A stretch of 51,426 bases of DNA from Minisyncoccota bacterium (GCA_022843285.1 JALHNY010000004.1:43596-95021), one strand, 5' to 3'; numbered from the stretch's first letter, positions 33,361-42,364 are shown. Numbers and translations: made by a program. The notes: generated by a model from the letters alone, not told the origin.

Positions 33361-34349
33361 CAGAGCGCGCGTGGCAGGTAGTCGGCGGGTGCGTTCGCGA
33401 GGAGCGCCTCGAGGCTGGCGCGATCGAGCAGACCCTCCTGCGCGCCCACCTTCTGCACCACGGACATCGAGTTCACCGGGCCCCAGCGGAGCGCCTGGTC
33501 CACGGGCAGCCCGAGCGCGAGCGCCGCAATCACCGTCGAGGAGAACGCGTCCCCCGCCCCGGTGCGCTCGTACGGGGGCGCCGGGTCTGGGTACGGCGGC
33601 ATGAACCACGCGCCGTCCGCGCTACCCGCGTACGCGCCCTCGGGGCCGTCCGTGATGATCGCAACCTTCGGCCCGAGCGCGCGGATGCCATCGAGGAGCG
33701 CGCGGATGTCCTCGGTGCCCGCGCCGAGAATGCGCCCGGCTTCGTCCCGATTGCAGAAGAAGACCTCCGTGCGCTCGTAGATGCCCCGGAGCGCCTCCAC
33801 GCCGAGCTTCATCTGGAACGTTCCAGGCTGGAACGCGAGCTTCGTGTCGGGGTTCGCCTCGAGGTACGTCGCGATCTCGGCGTGGAACGCCGCCGCGTGC
33901 TCGCCAAGCGAGGACAGGTACAGCCAGCGCGGCGCCCCGAGGACCGGCATGGCGTACGGGAACGCTTCGTGCTTGATGAGAATGGTGCGCTCGTCCTCGT
34001 ACCAGAGCACGTAGTGGTAGTTCGTCGGAATCCCCTCGTGCTGCGCGACGTACTCGGTCATGACGCCGTTCCCCCTGAGCGCCGCGAGGCAGTCCTCGCC
34101 GTTGCGGTCTTTCCCCACCGAGGTGACGAGACCCGAGGTGAGGCCCAGGCGCGCCGCGGACACCGCCGCGTTCGCCGAGTTGCCCACCGCGGGGATGACG
34201 TACGCCGCCTCAAAGGGCACCTTGTCCCCGAACCGCATGCACAGCTCGCAGTCCTGCCGGTTGATGTTGCAGTGCACGGAGGCGTCCTTGAGGCGGATGA
34301 ACGCGTCGACCACGGTGTCGCCAATTGCGACGAAGTCAGGGGAGCTCAT
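33360..34349 (-). CDS. PfkB-family sugar kinase
   Basis: 329 aa ribokinase fold. The N-terminal motif is AVGNSANAAVSAARLG and the C-terminal catalytic motif is ERTGAGDAFSS (Asp base). A short Cys-containing insertion (HCNINRQDCELCMRFG) near residues 27-42 is atypical. Because it is coupled to a class II aldolase, phosphorylation of fructose 6-phosphate or a related sugar phosphate is likely but unproven. TACACT (34357-34362, extended TGc) ends 7 nt before the ATG. Confidence 0.87.
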   Translation of the reverse strand: MSSPDFVAIGDTVVDAFIRLKDASVHCNINRQDCELCMRFGDKVPFEAAYVIPAVGNSANAAVSAARLGLTSGLVTSVGKDRNGEDCLAALRGNGVMTEYVAQHEGIPTNYHYVLWYEDERTILIKHEAFPYAMPVLGAPRWLYLSSLGEHAAAFHAEIATYLEANPDTKLAFQPGTFQMKLGVEALRGIYERTEVFFCNRDEAGRILGAGTEDIRALLDGIRALGPKVAIITDGPEGAYAGSADGAWFMPPYPDPAPPYERTGAGDAFSSTVIAALALGLPVDQALRWGPVNSMSVVQKVGAQEGLLDRASLEALLANAPADYLPRAL

Positions 34350-34384
34350 GAGCAGAAGTGTAGCAGAGGCAGGCCAAGCTCCCT

Positions 34385-34413
34385 TTGACAGTGCTCCCCG
34401 CTTCACGTACTAC
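34385..34413 (+). promoter_or_regulatory. Promoter with consensus -35
   Basis: TTGACA (34385-34390), 17-nt spacer, TACTAC (34408-34413). It drives the 87-aa gene at 34455. Confidence 0.6.
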
Positions 34414-34454
34414 TGCGAGCAGCAAGAGCGCCACTGCGCAACGAGGAAAAACCT

Positions 34455-34718
34455 ATGAGAGAAACACCGTTCGATGGATCCTTCCGGGGGCACATCGCGC
34501 ACCAGGGCAGGAACGCGGTCCTGACGGACACGGGCTGTCTGCTCGTCGCCACCGATTCTGAGTCGCAGTTCCTCCTGGACCTGCTCGCCACCGGAGACGA
34601 GGTGCGCGGGTACGCCAGGGAGGTGTCACGGGACCGGGACCGCGTCGAGGTTCGCCTGCTCTCCTTCATCGCCGAGGGTGCGGTGATCGAGCGACGCTAC
34701 GGGAAGCGGGCGACGTAG
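34455..34718 (+). CDS. Small hypothetical protein
   Basis: 87 aa, soluble, beta-rich in the first half (GHIAHQGRNAVLTDTGCLLVATD) with a charged second half (REVSRDRDRVEVRLLSFIAEGAV). No family recognised. Supported by a consensus -35 promoter, a GAGG Shine-Dalgarno 8 nt before the ATG, and a terminator after the stop. It is monocistronic between two leftward operons. Confidence 0.65.
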   Translation: MRETPFDGSFRGHIAHQGRNAVLTDTGCLLVATDSESQFLLDLLATGDEVRGYAREVSRDRDRVEVRLLSFIAEGAVIERRYGKRAT

Positions 34719-34736
34719 CCTGGCACAACAAGCCGG

Positions 34737-34760
34737 AGGGGCTCTCAGCTGAGAGCCCCT
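34737..34760. terminator. Bidirectional intrinsic terminator
   Basis: AGGGGCTCTC / GAGAGCCCCT, 10-bp stem, 4-nt loop, then TTTC. It also lies at the end of the transketolase operon. Confidence 0.8.
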
Positions 34761-34765
34761 TTCGA

Positions 34766-35758
34766 TTATCTCTTCCGCTCGATGACCTTCTCTGCTGCCC
34801 GCGCGATGTGCGGCGCGTCCATGCCGTACTTGGCAATGAGCTCGTCCGGCTGGCCGCTCTCGCCGAACGTGTCCTGCATGCCGATGAACTCGACCGGGGT
34901 GGGCTGCCTGCGGGCGAGCACCTCGGCAACCGCGCTGCCCAACCCCCCGAGCACGTTGTGCTCCTCCACCGTGACCACCGCGCCGCAGGCCTTCGCCCAC
35001 TTCACGACGGCTTCCTCGTCGATGGGCTTCACCGTGTGTAGGTTCACCACCACCGACCCGATGCCGTCCGCCTCGAGGTGCTTGGCGGCGAGGAGCGCCT
35101 GGAACAGCAGCGAGCCGCAGCCGAAGATGGCGACCTGCGGCTTCTTGGACTGCCAGAGCACGATGCCCACGCCCGGCGTGAACGGCGTCTCCGCCGTGCT
35201 CATGACCGGCGTCTTCTCGCGCCCGAAGCGCAGGTACACCGGGCCGTGCATGTGGGTCGCGGCGAGGGTTGCCTTCTCCGCCTCCACCGAATCCATGGGC
35301 ACGATGACGCGCATGTTCGGCATGGAGCGCATGGTGGCGATGTCCTCGATTGCCTGGTGGGTCGCGCCGTCCGGACCGACCGAGATGCCCGCGTGGTGAC
35401 CAGCCACCTTCACGTTCGCGTCGTTGTACGCCGCGGTGGTGCGAATTTGCTCCCAGTTGCGCCCCGGCGAGAACGTCGCGTAGCTCGCGATGAAGGCGAT
35501 CTTTCCCGCCTCGGCGAGGCCCGCGGCGATGGTGGCCATCCCCTGCTCCGCTACCCCCACCTCAATGAAGCGGTCCGGGTGCTTCTTCGCGAACGCCTCG
35601 GTCCGCGTGGATTCGGTGAGGTCCGCGCAGAGCGCCACGACGTTCGGGTTGCGGTCTCCGGCGAGCACGAGGCCGGTGCCGTACCCGTCACGGGTCGGCG
35701 CCTGCTCCACGTCCTTCGTGAAGAGCTTCGGGTTGAGGTGCGCTGCTCTGTTAATCAT
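34766..35758 (-). CDS. Transketolase, C-terminal subunit
   Basis: 330 aa. It carries the pyrimidine-binding and C-terminal domains of transketolase as a separate polypeptide: VALCADLTEST, EVGVAEQGMATIAAGLA (catalytic Glu), SYATFSPGRNWEQIR, and GHHAGISVGPDGATHQ. It pairs with the N-terminal subunit encoded just upstream; start and stop overlap as ATGA. Split transketolases are common in archaea, CPR and some thermophiles. Confidence 0.95.
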   Translation of the reverse strand: MINRAAHLNPKLFTKDVEQAPTRDGYGTGLVLAGDRNPNVVALCADLTESTRTEAFAKKHPDRFIEVGVAEQGMATIAAGLAEAGKIAFIASYATFSPGRNWEQIRTTAAYNDANVKVAGHHAGISVGPDGATHQAIEDIATMRSMPNMRVIVPMDSVEAEKATLAATHMHGPVYLRFGREKTPVMSTAETPFTPGVGIVLWQSKKPQVAIFGCGSLLFQALLAAKHLEADGIGSVVVNLHTVKPIDEEAVVKWAKACGAVVTVEEHNVLGGLGSAVAEVLARRQPTPVEFIGMQDTFGESGQPDELIAKYGMDAPHIARAAEKVIERKR

Positions 35759-36615
35759 TGGTGCTCAGAGCGAATGGAGTCCCGGAGCGTGCGCAGCTCG
35801 TGGAGCGCGAGGCGCACCTGGTCCGGCTTCATGACCTTGGAGTGCCACTCGAAGCGGTTCTCCATGAAGTCCACCCCGCGGCCCGGGGTCGTGTGCGCGA
35901 TGATGACCGTGGGCTTCTCCCAGGTGGCCTTGGCTTCGGTGAACGCGGCCACCAGCGCGCGGACGTCGTGCCCGTTCACCTCGAGCACGTTCCAGTTGAA
36001 GGAGCGGTACTTGTCCGCGAGCGGCTCGAGCGGCATCACGTCCTCGGTGAAGCCATCAATCTGAATCACGTTGCGGTCCACGATCTGCACGAGGTTGCTC
36101 AGGCGGTTCTTGCCCGCCACGAGGACCGCCTCCCAGTGGTTCCCCTCCTGGTGCTCGCCGTCTGAGGTCATGCAGTACGTGCGCCACTTGGCGCCGTCCA
36201 TGCGCGCGGCGAGCGCCATGCCCACCGCCTGGGCGAGGCCCGAGCCCAGCGGCCCCGACGTCGTCTCTACGCCCGGCAGCGCGCCCCGGTGCGGGTGCCC
36301 CTGCAGGCGGCTGCCCAGCTTGCGGAGCGTCTTCAGCTCCTCAACCGGGAAGTACCCGGCGTGCGCGAGCGAGGCGTACAGGATGGGGCAGGTGTGGCCG
36401 TTGCTGAGCACGAACCGGTCACGGTCGTGCCACTTCGGGTTCTTCGGGTCGTGGCGGAGCGTCTTGAAGTACAGCGTCGCCATGATGTCCGCCATGCCGA
36501 GCGGCCCGCCCACGTGGCCGCTACCCGCCTCCACGAGCATGTGAATGACCTCCTGGCGCAGCAGGTTCGCCACGCCCTCGATCTTCAGGACCTCATCGTC
36601 CGTGATTGAATCCAT
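35755..36615 (-). CDS. Transketolase, N-terminal subunit
   Basis: 286 aa. TPP-binding half: SGHVGGPLGMADIMATLYF, GSGLAQAVGMA, CMTSDGEHQEGNHWEA (the GDG-type TPP motif, here SDG) and IVDRNVIQIDG (the N of the motif). Together with the C-terminal subunit it moves two-carbon units between sugar phosphates. The ATG overlaps the rpe stop (TAATG), yet TACAAT (36623-36628) also ends 7 nt before it. The gene may therefore be both cotranscribed and separately started. Confidence 0.95.
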   Translation of the reverse strand: MDSITDDEVLKIEGVANLLRQEVIHMLVEAGSGHVGGPLGMADIMATLYFKTLRHDPKNPKWHDRDRFVLSNGHTCPILYASLAHAGYFPVEELKTLRKLGSRLQGHPHRGALPGVETTSGPLGSGLAQAVGMALAARMDGAKWRTYCMTSDGEHQEGNHWEAVLVAGKNRLSNLVQIVDRNVIQIDGFTEDVMPLEPLADKYRSFNWNVLEVNGHDVRALVAAFTEAKATWEKPTVIIAHTTPGRGVDFMENRFEWHSKVMKPDQVRLALHELRTLRDSIRSEHQ

Positions 36616-37280
36616 TACACAGATTGTAGCGCAGTCAGCGCGCTCGCGGGATCCGAAGACGCGAACACCGCGCTCGCGGCAACTGCCGCGGTCGCCCCCG
36701 CATCGCGCGCGCGCAGGATCGTCTCCCCGTTCACTCCCCCGTCCACCCAGATGGGCACCTCCTCGAACGCTTCGCGGATTGCTGCCACCGTGCCGAGCGC
36801 GGCATCCTGCATCTCCTCTCCGGAGCGCCCGGGGGTGACGGCGAGCACGAGGAACCCGTCCGCGTACGCGCGGTGCGCGACGAGCGTCCGCGCACCGAGC
36901 GACGCGGCTCCCGCGAGCAGGAGCTCCACGCCCGCGGCGTGGCAGGCATCACGGAGGCGCGCGAGCCTCGCGACCGCCGCTTCGCCACCGGCCGCTTCAG
37001 CTGCCACGAGCGGGTCCAGGTGCACGATGACGCTCACCGGGGCAATTCCCAGCCAGCTGGCGAGCACCTTCTCGGGCTCGGCAACCATGAGGTGCACCTG
37101 CACGGCGCGGCTACCCGCGATTGCCCTGAAGCGCGCCGGGTCGGACCAGCTCACGTTGCCGGTCATGGTGCCATCCGCGACATCGAGGTGAAAAGCCTCG
37201 GCAGCTGGAACGGCTCCGAGCTGCGCGCGCAGGTTCTCCTCGTCCCCCTCTGCGACGTTGAGCGCCGGCAGGACCTGCAT
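36615..37280 (-). CDS. rpe: Ribulose-phosphate 3-epimerase family protein
   Basis: 221 aa TIM barrel. Family motifs are FHLDVADGTMTGN (metal H and D), QVHLMVAEPE, a phosphate-site segment AVTPGRSGEE, and WVDGGVN (catalytic Asp). It is somewhat divergent from typical Rpe (for example HLDVADG in place of HxDVMDG), so another pentose-phosphate epimerase activity is possible. The ATG overlaps the rpiB stop (TGATG), placing it in an operon with rpiB and transketolase. Confidence 0.85.
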   Translation of the reverse strand: MQVLPALNVAEGDEENLRAQLGAVPAAEAFHLDVADGTMTGNVSWSDPARFRAIAGSRAVQVHLMVAEPEKVLASWLGIAPVSVIVHLDPLVAAEAAGGEAAVARLARLRDACHAAGVELLLAGAASLGARTLVAHRAYADGFLVLAVTPGRSGEEMQDAALGTVAAIREAFEEVPIWVDGGVNGETILRARDAGATAAVAASAVFASSDPASALTALQSV

Positions 37281-37726
37281 CAGCCCAGCTGGTCCAGCGC
37301 GTCGCGGCGGCGCACGTAGCGCTCTTCCTGCGAAGCAAACGGCGCGTCGACGAGCGCGTCGATCATGCCCCTGATGCCCGTCGGGTCCGAGAAGTCCGCG
37401 GAGAGCACGAGCACGTTCACGTCGTCGTCGTGGCGGGACACCGCGACGTGCGTGGGGTTCATGCCGAGCACCGCGCGGATGCCCCCGAACCGGTTGGCGG
37501 CGATGGCCATGCCCGTGCCAGACCCGCACGCGAGAATGCCCCGCGCGCCGTCTGCGCCGCGCATCGCGTCCACGAGCTTCGCGGCGATGTCGGGGTAGTC
37601 GTCGCCCTCAACGAGCGAGGGGGTGACGTCCACGACGTCGAGGCCACGCTCACGTGCGTACGACTCGGCTTCTTCCTTGAGGCCGTACCCCCGGTGATCT
37701 GCTGCTAGGTAGAGCACGTTTCCCAT
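37280..37726 (-). CDS. rpiB: Ribose 5-phosphate isomerase B
   Basis: 148 aa, normal RpiB length. AADHRGYGLK at the N-terminus, EGDDYPDIA, the catalytic Cys in ACGSGTGMAIAANR, and SRHDDDVNVLVLS are all present. It interconverts ribose 5-phosphate and ribulose 5-phosphate. First gene of the rpiB-rpe-tkt operon. TATACT (37734-37739, extended TGg) ends 7 nt before the ATG. Confidence 0.96.
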   Translation of the reverse strand: MGNVLYLAADHRGYGLKEEAESYARERGLDVVDVTPSLVEGDDYPDIAAKLVDAMRGADGARGILACGSGTGMAIAANRFGGIRAVLGMNPTHVAVSRHDDDVNVLVLSADFSDPTGIRGMIDALVDAPFASQEERYVRRRDALDQLG

Positions 37727-37784
37727 GCGGTGAAGTATACCAGTAGCGCACGCGCACCGAGTTCGTAGTACCATTACCGGACAC

Positions 37785-38459
37785 ATGCGCACCGTACTCA
37801 TCACGGGCACGAACAGGGGCATCGGCCGCGCGCTCGCGGAGAAGTTCCTGGCAGAGGGCTGGCGCGTCATCGGCACGTACTACAACGGCGAGGAGCCGAT
37901 CCAGCACGAGCACTTCACGCTCATCAAGATGGACCTCCGCTCCCCGGAGAGCATCGCGGCGTGCGCCAGGGAGATTGAGGATGCCGGGCACGAGTTCGAG
38001 GTTGTCATCAACAACGCCGGCGTCCTCCTCGACGAGCCGGAGACCCGCGTCAAAATCCCCCTGCTGCGCGAGACCCTCGAGGTCAACCTCGTCGGCACGG
38101 CAGACTTCACTGAGCGCATCACCCCGCGCATCAAACCCGGCGGGCACCTCATTTTCATTTCCTCCACGGCGGGCTCTCTCGAGCGTGCCGGCCTGGGGCT
38201 GAGCCACGTCCCGTACCACTACCCCGCGTACAAAATCTCCAAAGCTGCGCTCAACATGTACGGGCGCACGCTCGCGCACGAGCTCGAGGAATCAGAGGTC
38301 ACGGTGTCGCTCGTGCACCCGGGCTGGGTGCGCACGCGCATGGGCGGCCAGGAGGCAGACCTCAGCCCTGCCGAAGCGGCGGAAGACATACACAGGCACG
38401 CGCAGACCCGTCCTGAGACGGGCCTGTTCTGGTTCCGGGGCGAGCACCTCCCCTGGTAG
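37785..38459 (+). CDS. Short-chain dehydrogenase/reductase
   Basis: 224 aa. NAD(P)-binding TGTNRGIG (about residues 8-15), NNAG, catalytic Ser in ISSTAGS, and YPAYKISK (catalytic Tyr and Lys) are present; the C-terminus is short. Substrate unknown. Divergent from rpiB. A -10-like TACCAT lies 10 nt before the ATG, leaving a leader of about 3 nt. Confidence 0.9.
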   Translation: MRTVLITGTNRGIGRALAEKFLAEGWRVIGTYYNGEEPIQHEHFTLIKMDLRSPESIAACAREIEDAGHEFEVVINNAGVLLDEPETRVKIPLLRETLEVNLVGTADFTERITPRIKPGGHLIFISSTAGSLERAGLGLSHVPYHYPAYKISKAALNMYGRTLAHELEESEVTVSLVHPGWVRTRMGGQEADLSPAEAAEDIHRHAQTRPETGLFWFRGEHLPW

Positions 38460-38651
38460 CTACTCCGCAGTGACGCGCGGCGCGTACAGCTGATCCAGGA
38501 GCCGGCTGTGCTCCTGCGACGCGCGCACCGCCTGGCGCTGCGCGTGCGTGGTGGAGACGAAGTAGTACACGTAGCCCATCAGAATGAGGGGGCCGCCAAT
38601 GCCGACAACCATTGCGGCACGGAGGTACGCCGGGTGGTGCCTGCGTAGCAT
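38460..38651 (-). CDS. Small single-pass membrane protein
   Basis: 63 aa. A basic N-terminus (MLRRHHPAYLR), one membrane helix (about 11-32) and a charged C-terminal tail. It starts 1 nt after the gap stop (TAGCATG), so it is cotranscribed with gap. Function unknown. Confidence 0.6.
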   Translation of the reverse strand: MLRRHHPAYLRAAMVVGIGGPLILMGYVYYFVSTTHAQRQAVRASQEHSRLLDQLYAPRVTAE

Positions 38652-38652
38652 G

Positions 38653-39678
38653 CTAGGCAGCAGCAGCCGTCTGCACGTGGCGGGCGAGCGTCGAGACGTA
38701 CCCCGCCTCGTTGTCGTACCACGCGACCACCTTCACAAGCGTCCCGTCCACCACCTTCGTGAACGCGGGGTCGACGAGCGCGCCCACAGGCATGCCGATG
38801 ATGTCCGAGGACACGAACTGGTCTGAGGCGATGCCGAGGACTCCAGCGAAGCGCTCCGTAGCTGCGGCGGCGGCGAGCGCCGCGTTCACCTCCCCCGGGG
38901 TCGTCGCGCGGGACGCCACGAACGTGATGTCCGAGAGCGAGCCGGTCGGGACCGGCACGCGGTACGCGAGGCCATCGAACTTGCCGGACAGGGACGGCAC
39001 GACGCGCCCGACGGTGGCGGCGGCACCCGTGGTGGATGGCGAGATGTTGATGCCCGCGGCGCGCCCGCGGCGGAAGTCCTTCCCGCCTCGCACCGGAGAG
39101 TCCGTGAGGCTCTGGGTGCCCGTGTACGCGTGCACGGTGCCGAGCATGGCCCGCTCGATGCCGATCGCCTCGCGCAGCACCTCGATGACCGGCGCAGAGG
39201 CGTTCGTCGTGCAGGATCCGTTCGAGGTCAGGTTCGTCGTCGCGATGTCCGCATCGTTGATGCCCATGAGCACGGTGCGGCCGCCCGCGGTCCCCTCCGG
39301 ATCCTTCGCGGGTGCGCTGATCACCACCTTCCTGGCGCCCGCCCTCAGGTGCGCGCTCGCGCCCTCGAAGGACTCGAAGAAACCCGTGGACTCGACCACG
39401 ACGTCGATGCCGAGCGTCCCCCACGGCAGGAGCGCCGGGTCCTTCTCCTGGAGCACGGCCACCTTCCGCCCGCCCACGACGAGCGAGTGGGACGCCTCGT
39501 CCACCGACACGTCCTGCGCGAACGTGCGGTACACGGAATCGTACTTCAAGAGGTACGCCAGGTTCTCGAGGTCTCCGAGGTCGTTGATGGCGACCACCTC
39601 GACATCAGCTGCACCTTCCAGCTGCCTGAAAAGGAGGCGGCCGATGCGGCCGAAACCGTTAATGGCGACCCGCTTCAT
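38653..39678 (-). CDS. gap: Glyceraldehyde-3-phosphate dehydrogenase (type I)
   Basis: 341 aa. NAD-binding INGFGRIGR, D33 (favours NAD+), catalytic C156 in SNGSCTTNA, the catalytic His in TVHAYTGTQ, and the C-terminal WYDNEAGYV. It oxidises glyceraldehyde 3-phosphate to 1,3-bisphosphoglycerate. The start overlaps the stop of the upstream coiled-coil protein gene (TAATG). Confidence 0.97.
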   Translation of the reverse strand: MKRVAINGFGRIGRLLFRQLEGAADVEVVAINDLGDLENLAYLLKYDSVYRTFAQDVSVDEASHSLVVGGRKVAVLQEKDPALLPWGTLGIDVVVESTGFFESFEGASAHLRAGARKVVISAPAKDPEGTAGGRTVLMGINDADIATTNLTSNGSCTTNASAPVIEVLREAIGIERAMLGTVHAYTGTQSLTDSPVRGGKDFRRGRAAGINISPSTTGAAATVGRVVPSLSGKFDGLAYRVPVPTGSLSDITFVASRATTPGEVNAALAAAAATERFAGVLGIASDQFVSSDIIGMPVGALVDPAFTKVVDGTLVKVVAWYDNEAGYVSTLARHVQTAAAA

Positions 39679-40487
39679 TACGGGGTCGCGGGCGCTGGTG
39701 CCTGGATGGCGGTCCCGTTGACCGAGGTCACGGTCAGCAGGGTCGAAACCGGAGCGTGCGTGCCCGAGAGCTCAACCTCCGCGCCCACGAGCGGCGAGAG
39801 CGCCGCCGCGACAGCCGCGTTCGTCGCGTTGGCCACGGTCAGGACGATGTCGCGGTTCGTGCGCAGCGTGTACACGTTCGCGGTCGTCGTCGAGAGCGTG
39901 CCGCGAATGGTGAGCGGGACCGTCTGCTCGGACGAGTTCTTGAAGATGCCGAGCTGGTTCTCGAGATCGGTGACCGTGGTCGTCAGCGAGGAGACCTGCC
40001 CCTGGAGCTGGTCGCGCTCCTGCTGCAGCGTCGAGAGCTGCTGGCTCGCGCTGCTCTGGTCCGTGACGGTCGGGAGGTCTGCGGAGCCGCCCATGAAGAA
40101 CGCGTACACGATGCCGCCCACGATGCCGATCGCGAGAATCACGCCCACCAGGATGAAGAGCCAGGCCATGGACTTCTTCGGAGCGATGGCGATGCTGCCA
40201 TCGACCGGGGTGGAGCCGGTCGTCGAGAAGAACGATGCCGGGGTCACCGAGCTCGTGGAGGCTGCGGGAGACGACGCGGCGTAGCTCTGCTCGACCACGG
40301 GCTGCGCGGGCGCAGAAGCTGCCGGAGAGGTTGCCGCGGTCGCACGCTGCGCGACGACCTCGCTTACTGCAGCGTCGACGTCCGCCTGCATCCACCCCGC
40401 GCCGATGAGTGCCTGTGCGATTGCGTCACGCGACACGCCCTTGTCGAGCTGCGCGGTGACGTACGCGGTGAGTTGTGAGTTGGCCAT
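39678..40487 (-). CDS. Membrane protein with UBA-like N-terminus and coiled coil
   Basis: 269 aa. Residues about 5-45 resemble a short helical UBA-like motif (LTAYVTAQLDKGVSRDAIAQALIGAGW) that recurs in CPR membrane proteins. Then come an Ala/Ser/Pro-rich linker, one membrane helix (about 104-128), a coiled coil (about 140-180), and an extracytoplasmic beta-rich domain (about 185-265). TACAAT (40494-40499, extended TGc) ends 6 nt before this ATG, which rules out a TTG two codons upstream. Coupled to gap; relation to glycolysis unknown. Confidence 0.7.
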   Translation of the reverse strand: MANSQLTAYVTAQLDKGVSRDAIAQALIGAGWMQADVDAAVSEVVAQRATAATSPAASAPAQPVVEQSYAASSPAASTSSVTPASFFSTTGSTPVDGSIAIAPKKSMAWLFILVGVILAIGIVGGIVYAFFMGGSADLPTVTDQSSASQQLSTLQQERDQLQGQVSSLTTTVTDLENQLGIFKNSSEQTVPLTIRGTLSTTTANVYTLRTNRDIVLTVANATNAAVAAALSPLVGAEVELSGTHAPVSTLLTVTSVNGTAIQAPAPATP

Positions 40488-40500
40488 GCGCAAATTGTAG

Positions 40501-40525
40501 CACAGCCCCGCGGTGCGGGGCTGTG
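40501..40525. terminator. Intrinsic terminator
   Basis: CACAGCCCCGC / GCGGGGCTGTG, 11-bp stem with GGT loop, downstream of the secreted Ig-like gene on the minus strand. Confidence 0.75.
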
Positions 40526-40548
40526 TCTAAGTCCGAAATGCTCCGGGG

Positions 40549-42180
40549 CTAGAGCGCGGGCCGCACGGAAACGTACGTGCTCGCGGATCCGACGCCCTCG
40601 ACGTGGCCCACCACCTCGAAGCGCTGCGCCGTCGCGACGTCCGCGCTGGCGTGCGCATCAATGTCGTGCTCGAAGGTCCAGGACTTCTTCCCTCCCGCAT
40701 CAATCGTCACCGAGGTGAGCGCCATCATGCACAGCTGCACGCTGCGGAGCGAGAAGCCGGGCAGGACGTCGTAGCTAGCCTGGCAGCTGTTCGGGAAGAC
40801 AATCGTCTTCGCCTCCTTGGTCTCGTTGGTCGCCGTGACGGTGATTTTCATCGTGTCCGAGGAGCGGTACGTACGCCTGTCCGTCTTCACGGATACCTCG
40901 ATGCCGTCCGTGTCGTTCCCCTGCGTCTCAGAAACGGTGATGAGGAGCGGCAGGTAGGCGGAGCGACCCTTCGCGTCCGTTACCTGGAGGGTAGCCACGT
41001 AGCGCCCCGCCATTGTCGGCGTTCCGCTGATGCTCGCGGAGGAGGTGTCCGCCTGCGGGCACGGGGTCGTGATGCAGTTGATCACCCCAGCGGTCACGAG
41101 TTCCATGCCGGGCGGCAGGCCGCGGGTGGCGCCGAGCGGCGGGTAGATGACCCGGTTCTTGGCAATCGCCCAGGTGTACGGCGCGACGCTCGAGGTGCCG
41201 CCGACGCCGAAGCTCATGGACGCGGCTTTTCCAACCGTCAGAATCGGAGAGCTCACGCCCGTGGACTTGATGACGAAGCCACCCTCTGAGGCCAGGCGGG
41301 TCATGTCGCGGACCACCTGCGCGGTGACCTCGGCAGCCTTGCGGCTCTTCATGGTGCCGTACACGTTGATGGTGTCACCGATTGCAATCTCCTTGCGGTT
41401 CAGGGGCTGGCGGTTCGCGTCGACGACCTTCGCCGATGCGGGCACCGTGATCTGGTACACGCGGCTGTCATCGTAGAAGCGCAGGGCAGATGCCTGCTCG
41501 CCGCGGAGTGAGGAGCGGACGGTCTCGAGCGGCTGCGTGCCCTCCGGGCACGGGAACGCGAGGCGGCCGCCGCCGACGTACTCGTAGCAGGGACCCGCGG
41601 TGCGCGAAGCGGTGATGACGAACTGCCCCGACGCGTCGCTCACGCCGATGACCTGGAGGTCCTCGAGCTGGACGGTCATGCCAGCAGCGGGCTTGTCGAG
41701 GTCGCGCACGACGCGCGCATCAATCTGGCCGCTCGCCACGTCCATGAGGCCGAAGACGTTGATGCGGTCTCCCACCTCAATTTCGCCGAGGGCCAGAGCC
41801 TTGCGGGCGCGGTCCATGATCTTCGTGTTGTACATCACGCGCACCTGGTACTCCGGAACCATGATCCTGGAGCACGCGAGCGGAGCGGCGCTCGTTTCGG
41901 TGGCGAAGCGGGTGCACGTGCCGACCGTCGGGCTGACGGTCAGAATGGCCTGGAGCCCGCTCGGGGCGAAGCTGCCATCCGGGCCGCCCTGGATGGTGGC
42001 GAGGTGGTCGACGCGGTTGACGGTGAGGTTCGGGATCTGGACGTACTCCTTTTTACCCTGAGACGTGATCTCAGCAGGAATGGAGCCAGTCGTCTGACCA
42101 AAAACCGCACCCGGGAGGGAGGCGAGCAGCACGGCGCTGGAAATCAGCGCTGCCGAAGCCTTTTTAGAGAATGGGGACAT
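40549..42180 (-). CDS. Secreted multidomain protein with OB-like repeats, Ig-like and BsuPI-like domains
   Basis: 543 aa. The signal peptide is about 1-28 (ending GAVFGQ). Two related segments, GEIEVGDRINVFGLMD...QIDARVVRDL (about 135-165) and KEIAIGDTINVYGTMK...EVTAQVVRDM (about 262-295), look like DUF5666/OB-type units. A putative Ig domain (SISGTPTMAGRYVATLQVTDAKG, about 390-420) and a C-terminal BsuPI-like beta-sandwich (KTDRRTYRSSDTMKITVTATN) follow. Probably cell-surface or released. TATACT (42188-42193) ends 7 nt before the ATG. Confidence 0.75.
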   Translation of the reverse strand: MSPFSKKASAALISSAVLLASLPGAVFGQTTGSIPAEITSQGKKEYVQIPNLTVNRVDHLATIQGGPDGSFAPSGLQAILTVSPTVGTCTRFATETSAAPLACSRIMVPEYQVRVMYNTKIMDRARKALALGEIEVGDRINVFGLMDVASGQIDARVVRDLDKPAAGMTVQLEDLQVIGVSDASGQFVITASRTAGPCYEYVGGGRLAFPCPEGTQPLETVRSSLRGEQASALRFYDDSRVYQITVPASAKVVDANRQPLNRKEIAIGDTINVYGTMKSRKAAEVTAQVVRDMTRLASEGGFVIKSTGVSSPILTVGKAASMSFGVGGTSSVAPYTWAIAKNRVIYPPLGATRGLPPGMELVTAGVINCITTPCPQADTSSASISGTPTMAGRYVATLQVTDAKGRSAYLPLLITVSETQGNDTDGIEVSVKTDRRTYRSSDTMKITVTATNETKEAKTIVFPNSCQASYDVLPGFSLRSVQLCMMALTSVTIDAGGKKSWTFEHDIDAHASADVATAQRFEVVGHVEGVGSASTYVSVRPAL

Positions 42181-42259
42181 GGTTCTAAGTATAGGGGTTA
42201 CGCCTTATGCAACGTGGGCATAAGCCCCCTCTTACGGTTGCGTTTCCTCCCTCGGTGGC

Positions 42260-42265
42260 TACAAT
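42260..42265 (+). promoter_or_regulatory. -10 box of tRNA-Asp
   Basis: TACAAT, 11 nt before the first tRNA base. Confidence 0.55.
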
Positions 42266-42276
42266 TGCAGCGCTGA

Positions 42277-42350
42277 GCGGGCGTAGTTCAGCTGGTTAGA
42301 ATGCCACACTGTCACTGTGGAGGTCGCCGGTTCGAGTCCGGTCGCCCGCG
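42277..42350 (+). tRNA. tRNA-Asp (anticodon GTC)
   Basis: The acceptor stem GCGGGCG pairs with CGCCCGC. The anticodon loop is CTGTCAC on CCACA/TGTGG, the T arm CCGGTTCGAGTCCGG is intact, and G73 is as expected for Asp. CCA is not encoded. Confidence 0.96.
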
Positions 42351-42364
42351 CAAAGGAAAACGAG

